Shown: positions 21,580 through 34,334, counted from the first letter of the stretch. The stretch is 64,000 nucleotides of DNA from Anaeramoeba flamelloides (GCA_027625915.1 JANTQA010000036.1:9817001-9881000); one strand, 5' to 3'. The notes: a model not told the origin generated them from the sequence alone. Program-made: numbers and translations.

Positions 21580-23600
21580 ATAAACCATTTTCAAGTCAAA
21601 TGGGGCCGGTTTAAAGGGGTGGATCATATATGTTTAAAGGTTTTGAAGGGATTTAAAGGAAAAAATAATTAATTAATTTCAAGATTGAATCATTTTTTTC
21701 ACATTTTATACATTATATCTTTTAAAATTTATTTTTTAAAATATAATTGTTTTACCAATTTATTTTTTCAAATATAATTGTTTTACCAATTTATTTTATA
21801 TTACAAAATCGAGACTCGTTAGAAAAGAATTGTTATTTCAACACTATTGATGGTGTAAAAATAATTGTAAAAAACCTATATTGATTTCTATTGGGTTTTT
21901 ATTTGATCATAGATAAAAGATCAAAATAAATCTTGTTTTTTTTTCTGATTGGGTCAACTTTGAATTTGAGTTTTTTTCTTTTTACGAAAATCTATTAATT
22001 GGAGAGCTTAACTTCAGACAGGTACAACTATTCTTTGATGTATATTATTCTACTTTTTTTTTTATTTGTCAGGGGTCAATTATAAAAAATAGTTGAAATC
22101 TGGGGAAAAAATCTATGTATTTGGAAGTAACAATGTTTATTCGATTCGCTCTCAATAAATAAAAGTAAGATCAATATAGGTGAATAAATAAATGAAAATT
22201 TGATTGGATTTTTAACCCAAGTCTATCAATGGAATCGTGATCTAATAATTAAAAATGTTATATTCTTTAATGATTTAAAAAAAGTCACTTTCTGGTTTTC
22301 AAAAATGAAAAAAAATTTAATAAAAAATTCTCAATTTTGATAATTTTTTTTTAACAAATTGCTTGGTCTTATTCACAGGAATATTTATAACAATTTAAAT
22401 CATTTTTGAAATAAATAAATGGTTTTGTATTTTTGAGGATAAAATTAGATAATTACCCGATATCTTGAAGAAAATTATATTTTGCAAAATTAAATTTCAT
22501 TTAAAAATAAATATACAATTTATTGGTTAAATTTTTTCAAATTGTTTGAAAATTTTGAGATTGAAAAATACCCATATAAAAAAAAATAATTATTTTTTTC
22601 ATCTGTTAAATATACCATTTTTTTTTGTTAACCAAAAGAATTATCTCAAAAAATTAAAAACAAAAAAAAAATCTTTATATTAATATTCCTGGTAACAAAG
22701 ACTTATATTGGGAAATAATTATGAAAAATGTTCATAAACTGGGTAAAAAATTGATTTATAATGTGAGAAATAAAATCAATTTAGAGTTTTTCTTTTTCAG
22801 AAAAATTGAAAAAAAAATTGATCGAACAAAAAAAGTTTTCTTTTCTGAATTTCAAAAATTTGCCCGAACAGAATGTTATGACATGTGTCATATTCAAAAC
22901 TTGTATTTAGAGAATATCACCAATAAATTATTTTTACAATTTTGTTGACTAAACTGAAAGATGATTCATTAAGCATATTTTTTTTAACTCACTTTCCAAG
23001 TAATTGGCATTTTATTTCGAAAATTTGCAAGTGTATTTGTACCCTTACTCGAAACTCTAGAAAACTTTGAAATGTAACCAATAGTAAGTGAACCACATTT
23101 AAGTGGTTTTTGATTTTCAAACTTTTTTCAGGGTAAATGTACAACTTTTTCTTAAATTATTATAAGGTAAACCCAAACAACAAAATATTCCTAAAAAAAA
23201 AACACAATTGAATAATTTTTATACTATTTCTTCACTCAACATTCTTTTAAGTTGACAAATGTGATTTTTTTCAAAATTAATCTTCACAAAATAAAAAATT
23301 CCCAATAGTACTGATATATTTTGAGTCTTTTTAAATTTGGAAAAAAAAAAGTTTATCAAGTTACAATTGCACCTAACAATTACTCCAAAATATTTGAAGA
23401 ACATTAGTTTATTCCTTTCATTGATCCTTTGTCTATTTTGCCCTTTATAAAAAAATCTTTGTCAATTACGAATTAAACAAACAAGATATATATATGGCTA
23501 TCGTAATCCTTATTTTATACAAACTCTTTTTTCTTTTTTCTTGATTTAACACATCAAAATAAGTTTTTATGTTCTTTAGAATTAAATTTTTCGAGAAAAT
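21300..23600. other. Intergenic repeats, no gene
   Basis: Contains an (AT)n tract at about 21,547-21,577. A short tandem duplication at about 21,727-21,800 has a roughly 33-bp unit with ATATAATTGTTTTACCAATT. A dispersed repeat at about 22,360-22,960 is shared with 30,755-31,270 (common GGTCTTATTCACA start). The 75-codon frame at 22,721-22,948 lies wholly within that repeat. An odd GC-richer patch (ATGGGGCCGGTTTAAAGGGG) is at about 21,600. Confidence 0.55.
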
Positions 23601-24199
23601 AAAAAAAAACAAAAATTTCTATTTTGCGACGTCAGTTGACATCTAATTTCAAAAAAAGTTGTAAACTTTTGAAAAATTGTACTATTAATAGATTTAACAT
23701 CACCACAATCGAATTTCAGCAAGTTGAAACATTTACTCAAGTAAAAACGAGAAATCTGTATCATTTTTTATACCAAAATTTTTCACGAACTTTTTTGTTT
23801 TTATCTCAACAAACCAAAACCGTTTATTGTCTCCACAAAGTTTCAGCAATTTTTTTGAATAACTGATCAAATTTTAAGTAAGATCTTTTTATAATAATTT
23901 TTTTTTTCTTTTTGTTTTATGTTGTTAATTCATTTTTGCAAAATAAAAGACAAAAACGATTTGACTTTTCAAAAGAAAAACAAAACAAAAAGTGTTTTCT
24001 TTTTGATGAATTAATTGATTTCAATTGAATTTAACGCAGTCTGTGTTATTAAAAATAAATAAATCAACAGAAATAAAAAAGATCCAACCGTGTACAATTG
24101 CCAAAGGCATACATTCTTCCAAAAACTTTGAAACAGTTAACAAGTATTATCATTCTTTCGTCAGCTTAAACGATCTGTTAATTTTCGTTATTCCACACA

Positions 24200-24440
24200 A
24201 GTGAAAGCCAACCAAGTTTAAAAACTAAAGCACAAATGTAATTTGGAAAAGGTCTTCTACAACAAAAATAATTTTTAGTATAAAGCAAAAAGAAAATCGA
24301 ATTTTTCAATGAAAAATAAAAAAGAAGAATGGAACTAACCTGAGAATTTCTAATCACATAGAACACAGTTTTTATGACTTTTAATTTCAATTTACAATCC
24401 AACAATTTGAATGGTATTTTCAAAAATTATTCACTTTTAC
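24200..24440 (-). other. Possible exon pair on minus strand
   Basis: On the minus strand the frame ending ...VFYVIRNSQ at about 24,340 is followed by a consensus donor CAG|GTTAGT. An acceptor TTGTTGTAG occurs 83 bp on (exon restart at 24,256), after which KTFSKLHLCFSF and a stop follow in phase. The intron size and signals match real introns in this window, but the peptide is short and unrecognised. Upstream sequence is occupied by a TTAA element starting at 24,470. Could be the tail of a broken gene or chance. Confidence 0.25.
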
Positions 24441-24541
24441 TTTTCAAGATGTTTTTACTTTAATCTTAAGGGTCTAGTCACAGATCGTGGATTTTATCCA
24501 TACTCAAAGGACAACTTTACAATAAAAGAGATTTATTGTTA

Positions 24542-24951
24542 CCATTTTGGAAAAAAAGTGAAACACGGTTTTTAATTGGGAACCTTAATAGAAACCTGAA
24601 AAAAATGAAAAGTGAAATCAATAAAAAAAAAAAAACAAATTAACTTCAAATAATAACCCATTATATTATTTTCAATCAACCCAACAAACACACTTTAAAT
24701 CTACTTTCTTATCGAAATTGTTAGTGTAGTTTTGGAGATCTCAAAAATAGTCAATTTTTTGAACAAATTTTCAATAATTGGATCAATCAAAGAAAAAACC
24801 CATACTAAAAGATATTATTTAAAAAAACCATTATTTTGCTGAATACTTCATTTTCTCTTTATTTATTTATTCTTTTTTTAATTAGATCTTACTTTGAATT
24901 TTCAGAAAAGTTCCCAATTAAAAACCGTGTTTCACTTTTTTTCCACAATGG
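24542..24951. repeat. Foldback with 42-bp arms
   Basis: The arms read AAAAAAAGTGAAACACGG then TTTTTAATTGGGAAC on the left and the near-exact inverse at 24,909-24,951, with CCATT/AATGG at the outer ends. TTA occurs on both sides and could be a 3-bp target duplication. The interior resembles sequence at 37,820-38,000. Confidence 0.75.
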
Positions 24952-24980
24952 TTATATCCTTTTAAATGTTGAAATTTAAA

Positions 24981-26045
24981 TAATCATTGTGAAAAAAATT
25001 TGGGTAATTAAAAAAAATTGTGTCAGTCAAAAATTTGTTTTCGTTTTTTAAATAATAAATATAATTAAAATGTTTTTTTAATCAAAGCAAAATTTTATGA
25101 ACAAATCTTACCTTTAAAAAAAAACAAAGCCACCATCAATTATAATTTTCAAAAACAATATGATTTCGTTGCATTTTGACCCTTTAGAATTGCTTAGTAA
25201 CGCTAAAAATACACAAATTGAATTTTAATTGTAAAATTTACTAAAAATAAGATAACTATTTATTAGAAAAATATTCAAATCTATTAATTCAATAAAATAT
25301 TTATCATTGTTCATTAGCATGAATTTATCAAGGTTAATCTTAAATATCATTTTTAAACCAAATTGAATCAAATAATCTTCCAAAAAAGATATTTTTTTCA
25401 AAAGAGATTGATTTTCACTAATGTTTTATATTCAAAACTTCAAAATAACGCAATATCAAGATTTTAGAAACCATTTAAATTCTAAAAATCCCCATAGAAC
25501 AATCCTTAATTTTAAAACAGTTATTAATTTTTGGTCTTCCCTAAAAATGACTAACTTGATCTTGGAATGTAATCTAATAAAAAAAAATTAGTATTTTTAG
25601 TAAAGTTTACAATTAAAATTCAATTTTTGTTTTTTAGCGTTACTAAGCAATTCTAAAGGGTCAAAATGCAACGAAATCATATTGTTTTTGAAAATTATAA
25701 TTGGTGGTGGCTTTGTTTTTTTTGTATATGTAAGATTTGTTCATAAAATGATACCTTGATCAAAAATCATTTTGCCAATATTTATTATTTAAAAAACGAA
25801 AACAAATTTTTGACTTATTGGATTTATTGTTAAGGGTTAGATGAAACCTCATCTAATCTGTTAAAGAGAGAATTTTGAAGTGACTAAATTTTGAGAATTC
25901 TTTTGTGAATAAATTTGAGACTTCTAATTCAAAGAGTATCTAACAGATACAGCCACCAGAAGTATTTGAATCTTAATTTAGTTTTCTAAAAAATTTTTAA
26001 CTTATCCAATTTTTGTTAATTACCCAAATTTTTTTCACAATGATA
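24981..26045. repeat. Large interrupted foldback
   Basis: Inverted arms of roughly 230 bp (about 25,025-25,260 against 25,580-25,815) share long identical blocks such as TAGAATTGCTTAGTAACGCT and its inverse. The outermost 30 bp (TCATTGTGAAAAAAATTTGG, 24,981 on) have their mate at 26,012-26,045. So the right arm has been split by an insertion of about 190 bp (25,816-26,010). Confidence 0.8.
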
Positions 26046-26739
26046 ACAAAAAAAAAAAATTTCTTAGGATCTTTGATAATAAGGCAAAAAAAGTCATAAT
26101 ATTCCCAATTTCAAAAACAAAAAAATTATTGGATAAAAATTCTAATTTAAAAAAAGTTCTAAAGTTTTCAAAGGATTCTCTTCATTCCAAAAAATCCAAT
26201 TCAAAAAAAAATTTTCACAATATTCTCAATTTTAAAAAATCAAGTTTTAGAAAAAAAATTACTTGTTTCTTTTTTTATATTTTCAAAGGGTTAAATTTCT
26301 TCTTTTTAAAACAAATTGTTTTCTTTCGGTGCATAATCAATTTAATTAAATTTAATCCGATTTGTGGTTATTTACTAATCCTCTACATTTGAAAGAGTCC
26401 GAATTTCGTTACATTCTTGGGATAAAAATAACTTCATTTAAAAAATGAAAACAAAAAAATCTTCAAGATCTCAAAAATCGCCAAAGATCAATAATTTGAA
26501 ACCAACACGGTTGTTTTAAAAATAATATCCACAACCATTCAAATTGGAATTTGGGTGTCGCTCTTTGGTGCTTTTTTCTAAAAATGTACTCATTATTCCT
26601 TGTTGATTTTTGGAGATAGATCTTACATCACATACTGATTGGTTTTTAATTGATATTAGTCTCTGAGAAAAATTACTAATTTTTTTTTTTCCATTTCATA
26701 ACATTATTTTTCACTGTAATGACTCGACCCTTAAAAAGA

Positions 26740-27610
26740 AAAATTCTAATATTTTGACTTTTCATTTTTCTTCAAAAAAAATTTCAATCTAAGATATTTC
26801 CAAAAAAGTAGGGTATTTTTTTTTTTACATTTCATAAAAAATCATCTTTTTTGTGTTGGTATTCGTTAATTGGTAAGTCAAAAATTAAGTTTAATATTAA
26901 TACCGATTGAATCAAATGTTAAGGCATTTATTTCAAAATAAGTTGGATGAAATATTTCCAAAAAATGAAAAAAAAAATAACAATTTTTTTGGTCAAAAAA
27001 ATTCACGAACAATTTCAATAAAAAACTGGAAATATGGACTGTGTACAAACAATATTTTAAACACAACTAAATTTATATATTTTTCAATTCTATTTGAAAT
27101 TTTTGTTGAGTTTAAATAAGTTATGAAAATGATTTTTTCAACCAAAAAAAAAAATAATAAAAAGAAATTTTCACCCTTAAAAAATATCAGATAAAATCGA
27201 GATCAGAAATTTTAATATCTTTTATTTATGTAATACAATGCAAAGAAAAAAATTGAATTATTATCAAGAATAAATAAATGATAGTTAATGATTTTGTATA
27301 TTTAAATACTTTTTTAAAGATTGTTTTTGATCAATATATTTTAAAATAAATTTGCCTCACTTTCTTGGAAATAGCTGATTTCTTGAAGCTCTATTCATAA
27401 AAAAAAAAAAAAAAATAGAAACTTTTTATATGATCTCCAAAATATATCTCTGATATACACATTTTAAAAAAATAAGATCAACACAAAATGAGAACCAAAA
27501 AAATAATAGAATCGTTTATAAATAATTTCAACTTGTTTTTAGAAACAAAACCTTATTTTAACTAATATTATATTACATAGATAAATACTTTAGATATCAT
27601 TTTTTCTAAT
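26740..27610. other. AT-rich spacer before the 289-aa gene
   Basis: No supportable feature. Overlapping frames of 62-70 codons on both strands at 26,878-27,119 are typical chance frames in this composition. Confidence 0.5.
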
Positions 27611-28480
27611 ATGAGTGAATCTAATTTAAAAAATGAAAAGGGAAATTATCAAATGAATCTTAACAATCAACAAACGGAAAATGGAAAAGTAAAGATTTCA
27701 AATTTACAAATTTTATCGGAATGCTCTGGATTACAGCAAAACTCTACACAATGCTCACAACAAAAATTACAAAAAGAGAAAATAGAGGAAGAATATAATC
27801 AAGACTATGACGAAGAGGAAGAAGAGGATGAAGAGGGTGGAGAGTATGTGGACAACAAAGAAAATAGATGCGAAGAAACAATTCGAAAAAGAATGAAAAG
27901 TAATTTTAGATCAAAAAATAAAAGAGTCAGAAATAATAATGATTCTCAAAGCACAAACTGTGGTGGGTCGTTGCAAAATGAAACATTTGGAATTGAAGGA
28001 TTAAAAAAATTAGGATTGGAATGCTTGTTTGCATTAAGAGCTCTAAGGGAGCCCTTAGAAGAATTAGTTGAACTAAAAAAACAACTACCAACCACAGAAA
28101 CCACAAAGTTAAATGACGGAATGATAGATACCATTTTAGTTGAAGAAGTATTAAATTGGATCATCAAAAATTGGAAAAAGGGTAGACCAACAATCAGTAT
28201 ACTAACTGCCACAAATCTTGAGATGGAAAGGGAATTGACAAAAGCAGAAAAGGATATCATCATTCAAAAGCTGGGGAAAAAGGAAAGGCACTGGAGAGCA
28301 AGCTTGAGAAGAGCTGAAAATACTCTGAAGCAATCACAAAACGAATCTCTAGCCGAAGCGTTAATAAACAAAATCGCCAGAAATAAAAATCAATTCCATG
28401 GGCTTAATAAAGAATGGCAAATGTGGTTAGTTGATACTCGCCAATGTTATTCTTGTAATCAAAAAAAAAAAAAAAATTGA
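27611..28480 (+). CDS. Uncharacterised 289-residue nuclear-type protein
   Basis: An uninterrupted frame from ATG 27,611 to TGA 28,480, with clearly richer codon use than its surroundings. I do not recognise the family. The N-terminal 65 residues are Q/N-rich. An acidic run follows (DYDEEEEEDEEGG, about residues 67-80), then a basic patch with RKRMKSNFRSKNKRVRNN that could act as a nuclear localisation signal. The C-terminal half is predicted helical with LRALREPLEELVELKKQL and WRASLRRAENTLKQSQ, and ends WQMWLVDTRQCYSCNQ followed by lysines. Only one CxxC pair is present, so a zinc knuckle is not established. It is single-exon as read and has no partner gene nearby; repeats flank it on both sides. 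A transposon-derived protein is a possible alternative. Confidence 0.6.
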   Translation: MSESNLKNEKGNYQMNLNNQQTENGKVKISNLQILSECSGLQQNSTQCSQQKLQKEKIEEEYNQDYDEEEEEDEEGGEYVDNKENRCEETIRKRMKSNFRSKNKRVRNNNDSQSTNCGGSLQNETFGIEGLKKLGLECLFALRALREPLEELVELKKQLPTTETTKLNDGMIDTILVEEVLNWIIKNWKKGRPTISILTATNLEMERELTKAEKDIIIQKLGKKERHWRASLRRAENTLKQSQNESLAEALINKIARNKNQFHGLNKEWQMWLVDTRQCYSCNQKKKKN

Positions 28481-29690
28481 TCAGCTTACCATCTAATTCA
28501 TAAATATCATTCACTACTATTTTAATAGTTTCAAAATTAAAATTATTATTATTATTATTATTATTATTACAGTCTGTAGTTTTTTTTCTTTTTTATATCT
28601 AATATTATTGCTAAAAATAAAAAATTAAATTAAATCAATAAAAAGGTAAATATTATTTATAGATCTCACAGGTAGTACAATTTTTCGTTTTACAATCACG
28701 AAAGACTTATAAAAATGCGTTTTTTAGAATTTTTTACATGTTTTTTCGTTTCAATCGTTGTTTTATTTTTTTCTTTTTTGAAAAAGTTCTCAAATTCTTT
28801 TAAAATCATACTTTTATTTTTATGGAATGTGGAAAAATTCAAAGCTAAAAACTTAAAAACAAGGAAAAAAAACAATTATATACAGGTAGGATGTAATTGT
28901 CTTAGTGTTGTTGGAAAACAATGGGAATCCATGGATAATTTTCTATTTAAGTGGGGGGGGGGGTGTATTTAAAACAATAAAAATAGTTTGATTTTCATTT
29001 TTGAAAACACCAAAACAATACAAAGTAGGTTTTGGTTAAAAACCCTTAAAAATTGAAAAATCTTTAAACATTGAGAAAAAGAATGATTTTTTTTTTATAA
29101 AATTACAAGTTGGACAAGATCAATCGTCAAAATTTAATTTTTTTACCGATTCTAAATTAGATCATCTCACCTAATTTTTTTGTGTTTTTTGATTACATAT
29201 ATATCTATATATTAGACAAACAAATTTTACCTGTAGCTCACGTGTGTAAAACATGTTAATGAAATCAAAAAAACCGACATTCCTGTGATATATTTAAGCT
29301 TTAAGTCAAAAATATGGTACTGTTTTTAATCAGAAAAATATTTGATTAATTGTTTTTTTTTTTTTTTGAATGATAATGTATTTTGTTTCTAATGTTTAGA
29401 GATAAAAGCCAATATTGATTAATAAATAAAAATATAGTGTAATCATTTTATTTTTTGAAAGACAAATTAAAATAGAAAAAAATAATTATAAAAAAGTTTG
29501 CGAATAATTTAGAAATTTTGCTTATATAAATTTTTGTGTTTTATTTTAGATATCAATAACATATTTAAATCAGAATATTTTTTTTAAAAATTTATATTAA
29601 ATTTTGTTTTTTTATTATATTTTATATTTCCTTAGTTAATGGGTTAGCATCTATCATGGAGAAACTTAAGATTAATGTATGAAGTTATTG
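28481..29690. other. AT-rich spacer with poly-G tract
   Basis: Contains an (ATT)n tract at about 28,544-28,569 just after the gene, and an unusual run of about eleven G at 28,953-28,963. The 85-codon frame 28,715-28,972 ends in the G-run and is probably chance. Otherwise nothing recognised. Confidence 0.5.
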
Positions 29691-30170
29691 AATGTAAAAG
29701 ACACTAGTCTAAAAGCTTCAAATATGCTTCGGCATTTTTCATTAATAAAGTAAGACTCGAATGTTGATCCTATCAATTAAAAATGATCTTTGTATTAGTA
29801 AAAAATTCAAATAATTTTTTTGAAAAAATCAGTATTCCAAAACAAATTGAAATATTGAGAAATCAATATTCAGACTCCAAAATTTCAAAATATCTTTCTT
29901 ATGAATGTCTTGAAATTAAATAAGCTGTTACAAAAATCCAATTTTTTTCCAACATTAAATAATTGAAAATATAAGATTTTATAGCTTGTTATTTCATAAA
30001 TATTGAAAATATATTCTTCATATAACTCACTTTCCAGAAAAGAAACAATACTAATCAATAATTGTTTTTTTGTTGTCTTTTTTTGGTAAATTTCTATTGA
30101 GTAAATCTTTGAAATTCAAAAAAAAACAAAAATAGTTACTTTTGGAAGTTCAAAATATTATTGTTTTGGA
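29690..30170 (+). repeat. Left arm of a widely spaced inverted repeat
   Basis: About 480 bp whose inverse, diverged, lies at about 33,640-34,100. Shared landmarks are ATCAATATTCAGACTCCAAA with AATATCTTTCTTA, and ATAGTTACTTTTGGAAGTTC. The two arms enclose 3.5 kb of AT-rich DNA without frames. This is either one old element with long arms or two separate inverted copies of one repeat. Confidence 0.6.
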
Positions 30171-33100
30171 TATTAAAATATTATTATTTGTCTTTCTATG
30201 GGTGGATTTGGAAAGGGGATTAAGAGAATAGAATTTTTTTTTTAGTAATAAAATAAAATCTTGAGATCCTCTTTATTTTTTTAATCTTATTTTTTTTTTA
30301 GGGCTTATGAAATCAATGTGTTATCTTCATCTAAAATATTAAATTAAGAAGAGTCAATTTTTTTAAAATTAAAAAGTAACTTGCTTCCAAACAAATTAAA
30401 AAAAAATAAATTATTATTATTATTAACAATTGCGATATTTTTCGAAAATAGTGAGAAATAATTTTTGTTTTATATTAGAACTTATTGATTTTGTAAAAAA
30501 AAAAACAATTATTTGATTAATGTTTTTAATTCTTAATATTTTAATTCAAATCTCAGGAAATAAAACCAATTCAAAAAAAGACAAATTAGTAAATTGATAT
30601 TTGATAGATTTTTAACAAAACTTATCAGTGAAATACAGATTTAATAATTATTTTTGTTTCATTTATTAAAATTTTAAAATATTTATTTTTTTGTTTTCAA
30701 AAAAAAAAATGAAAATAAAAAAAATGATCAATGTTGAAAAATATTTTTAACATTTTTTTTTGGTCTTATTCACAAAAATTTTTATAACAATTTAAAATAT
30801 ATTTGGAAGAAAACAAATGATTTTGAATCTTGAGGATAGAATTCCAGGATTTTATATAACTTGGGATAATTTTTGTTTGAAAAATTAAATTTTATATTAT
30901 ATGAAAAAACACATTTTAGGAGGGATAAGTTGTAAATCGATTGGAAATTATATTTTTTAAAACTACTTTTATTACAGTAACTCTATTATTTTTCAATCTC
31001 TTGAATAAAAAAAAAGTGGTAAATCAAAATAATTATCTCAAAAAAGAAAAAAAAATGTTACATTAAATATACCTAGTAACAAGGCTCTTGATTGTATAAC
31101 ATATGTGAAAATGGTAATAAAAAGGGTAAAAACTTTTATAATGTGAAAAATCAAAGGAATTTAATTGTTTTCCTTTTCACAAAAAAAAGAAAAAAAAAAG
31201 GATCACATTGAAAAAATAGACTTTTTTGCGTTTTTGAGTAGATCAAAATGTTTTAACACTTGACATCACATATTTGTTAGTGATTAATATCATTTATAAT
31301 ATATATTAATACTTTATTAATTTGTTTTTAAAGTTAGATGCCTTAAAAAAATCAAAATGGCTATTTTTAATTTGAACTCTGAGTAAAAAATTCAAAGAAT
31401 TTATCGTTCTATATTATTTATGATATATTTTCATAAGTCATTTTAATTATATGAGAGTATTGTTATGATTTCCAAAAAAAAAAAAAAAAACTCGCCATAT
31501 TATAATTCTAAATGGTTATATCTTAATTCTAATCACATATATTTATAATATAAATTCTCTTTTACTCAAATCACCCATCCAAAAATTAAGAATTCAATTT
31601 TTACTAAGAATCAACAAATATTAAATTGTTGATTAATAAGAGAAATAATAAACTTTAAAAGAAAGTTGATAATCAGAAAAGGAATTCATGAACAAACAAT
31701 GATTTTTCTAAAAAAATATGGATCAAATATTTTTTGGGGATCATTTTTTGTCACCTTATGTATACAATTTCTAAATTTCTCAGAAACATTAAAATTTTGA
31801 CAATATTAATTTTCAAATAAATATCATTAAAATTTCAATTAAATTTTCGAAATTTCATTAGAAAATTATCATTGTTTGCAATATGATTATTTAATCGTAA
31901 ATATTTGAATTGATTTAGAAAGGACTTAAAAGTACTCGGTTTTTTTATAATTTATTTTTATTTCCAATGAATTTTTTTATATCAAATTTATTTTATGAAA
32001 AAAAAAATAAATAAATAAAAAGAAAAAAAAAAGTTAAAAAAAAAAAGTCAAAAGATATGAAATATATAGATTTTGAAGTAAAAAAGATCCCATTTACAAA
32101 TATAAATTTTATTTTGAGAATAATATTAGGCAAAAATCAAAAAATTTGATCAATTTCTTCCATTAAACTGTTATCTATAACTATAATAGTGTTTATTTAT
32201 GTATTCAATTATAAATTAAACTCAAATTTAACAATTTTGACTCATAGGAAATAATAAATTGAAAACAGATATATTAACTTTTATTCAAAAAAAATTAATT
32301 TTTATATCTGATAAATCATTCATTTTGAAATTAATTTAAATATCTGCAAGTCTGATATTTTGAAAATTCAAAAAATAAAAAATAAAAATTTAAAAAAGGG
32401 TGAACAAAAATTATTGAAAAGAGCAATTACCGATTTTTTATTACTGAATTTTAAATAAAAAAGGTTCAAAAGAAGATTTTTTGATAATAATTAGATGAAT
32501 TTTATCAGAAGCCCTATTGTGTCTCAATTTCTTAATATTTATAGCTATTTTCGTAGATCTTTTTTTTTTTTTCATATGATCTTTGTAAAAAAAAAAGTAT
32601 CAAAAAAAAAAAAGAAAGAAACTAATTTTGAAAAGAAAAAGAAAATCAAAAAAAAAAAAATAAAGAAAAAAAAATATCCAAGCAAAAACAATTCTTTGAA
32701 GAAATTAGAAAAAATAATTTTGATTTAAAATTCAAAATAGTTTTCTAAAATGGGAAACTTGATAGACTCACATTTTTATCTCCTAACATTTTATTAACTA
32801 TTTTTATTGTTCCAAGAAGAGATTAATTAAAAGAAATAAAATTCTCTTAAAAATAAAATAAATATATAAAAAAATACATATTTTTTATTTATTTTAAAGT
32901 TTAAGTGTTAGTAATAGTATAAAAAGAATATGAACTGTTCTTTATTAAAAAGTGGTCAACGGTGTTATTTTTAATTTATTTTGTTGCGTTTCTTTTCTAT
33001 AATTAAGAGAGAAGAAAAAATAAACCCAAGGGGTGATTAAAATGATGCAAATACCCTTTTATTATATTTTAATCTCAAAAAGTTTACAAAAGTTTGTCCA

Positions 33101-33639
33101 AGTAGAAAAATTCTTGAAAAAGAAAAAAAAATAAGATAATAAAAGAAAAATGTTTTTATTTTTATGATTTTTTTGGTGGGTATAGGACTACTAGTAAACT
33201 TAAGGTTTTTCTTTTACCTTTATTTTATTTAGTTATTTTTTTACTTAGTTTGATTTCTTTTACTGTTTACTCTAATTTTATCATTCATAAATAAATGTTA
33301 TACTTACTTGTAATAACTTAACAACCCAGATCAATTGTCACAATTAAAAAATGTGTTTCTAATTACATAACTTACCGATATTTTATCATTAAAGGGATTA
33401 TACTAATCATAGATTTGTATATAATTAGAAAAGTTGAAATTGGGTGTAAATGATATTAGTTCTACATCTTTGCCTTGCTCTTAAAAATCTATTATAAATA
33501 TTATTACACGATAAAATTAATGTGTTTTTTAATTATGAAGTATAATTAAAAATTTTTCTTTTGGAAATTTTTTTTAAAATCCTTTTCCAAACTGCAAGAA
33601 TTAGAACCTTAAAATAATAGTATTCCAGTATTTAATAAT
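30171..33639. other. Repeat-rich gene-free region
   Basis: No gene is supportable in 3.5 kb. About 30,755-31,270 is a copy of the repeat at 22,360-22,960. About 32,230-32,760 is a copy of the repeat at 38,020-38,620; the lysine-rich 77-codon frame at 32,495-32,728 belongs to it. The rest is homopolymer-rich AT DNA. Confidence 0.6.
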
Positions 33640-34100
33640 TCATATTTAGAACCTCCAAAAGTAACTATTTTTTTTAATTTTTTAATTTCAAAGATTAACC
33701 TAATAATCATCAACAAAAAAAACCTAAAAAGACAGTTTATCTTTAGTTCCGTTTTTATCAAAATGGCTACTTGTAATATCATGTTATTCCGATGTTTAAG
33801 AAATAATTTATTGAAAATAATTTATTGGTTAAATTTTTAATAACATAAAAAAAATTGAATTTTTTAACAGCTAATCTACATTTAGCCATAAATTTAAGAA
33901 AGATATTTTGTTCCTTTGTAGTCTGAATATTGATAATTCAACCATTTACTTTGTTTCATAATGCATATTTTATTCTGAAATTGTTGGGTTTTTATTAATA
34001 GAGGGATCATTTTTAATTGATGAGATCTAACAAATTATACTATTTGACTAATAGATTTTTGAGAAACATTTGAACAAGGAAGCACTAATGTGGTTTTCAC
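33640..34100 (-). repeat. Right arm of the widely spaced inverted repeat
   Basis: Inverse of 29,690-30,170, recognisable by GAACCTCCAAAAGTAACTAT, TAAGAAAGATATTTTG with AGTCTGAATATTGATAA, and GATCATTTTTAATTGATGAG. Identity looks like 70-75% by eye. Confidence 0.6.
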
Positions 34101-34334
34101 TCAATAACATCATACATTTATCTTAGACTTCAATTTATTATGCTTTAATCCCTTAAGTCTGATAAAAAGTAAGATGATTATCTGTTTTTGAATAGGTTAT
34201 ATTCCTTTTCTGTAGGATTTTTTGTTGGTAAAAAATATCGTCAGTATACAAAACAAAAAAGAGTTAATCAAATAATTGTTGAAAACATCCACAAAAAGGA
34301 ATTCAATACAAATTCAATTTAAATAACCCGAGTA

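Larger units (their letters stand above)
24470..26730. mobile_element. TTAA-flanked non-autonomous element with nested foldbacks
   Basis: Flanked by TTAA at 24,466-24,469 and 26,731-26,734. The ends are GGGTCTAGTCA (24,470) and, inverted, TGACTCGACCC (to 26,730), 10 of 11 matching. No transposase frame is present. Its flanking parts are related to 34,335-35,240 and 48,441-49,262, giving a family. The 2.26-kb length is explained by later insertions: a foldback with about 42-bp arms (24,542-24,951) and a larger foldback (24,981-26,045). The 87-codon frame at 26,129-26,392 is repeat sequence. Confidence 0.7.

Noticed and set aside
22721-22948. 75-codon Lys/Phe-rich frame
   Set aside because: Lies inside a dispersed repeat also found at 30,755-31,270, where the frame is not kept.
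26129-26392. 87-codon frame with a hydrophobic end
   Set aside because: Belongs to the TTAA-element family body; the related copies at 34.4-34.8 and 48.5-49.0 kb do not keep the frame.
28953-28963. Run of about eleven G as a possible telomere or quadruplex signal
   Set aside because: A single run cannot form a quadruplex alone and no telomere-like repeat is adjacent.
32495-32728. 77-codon lysine-rich frame
   Set aside because: Poly-A-driven composition; part of a repeat shared with 38,020-38,620.
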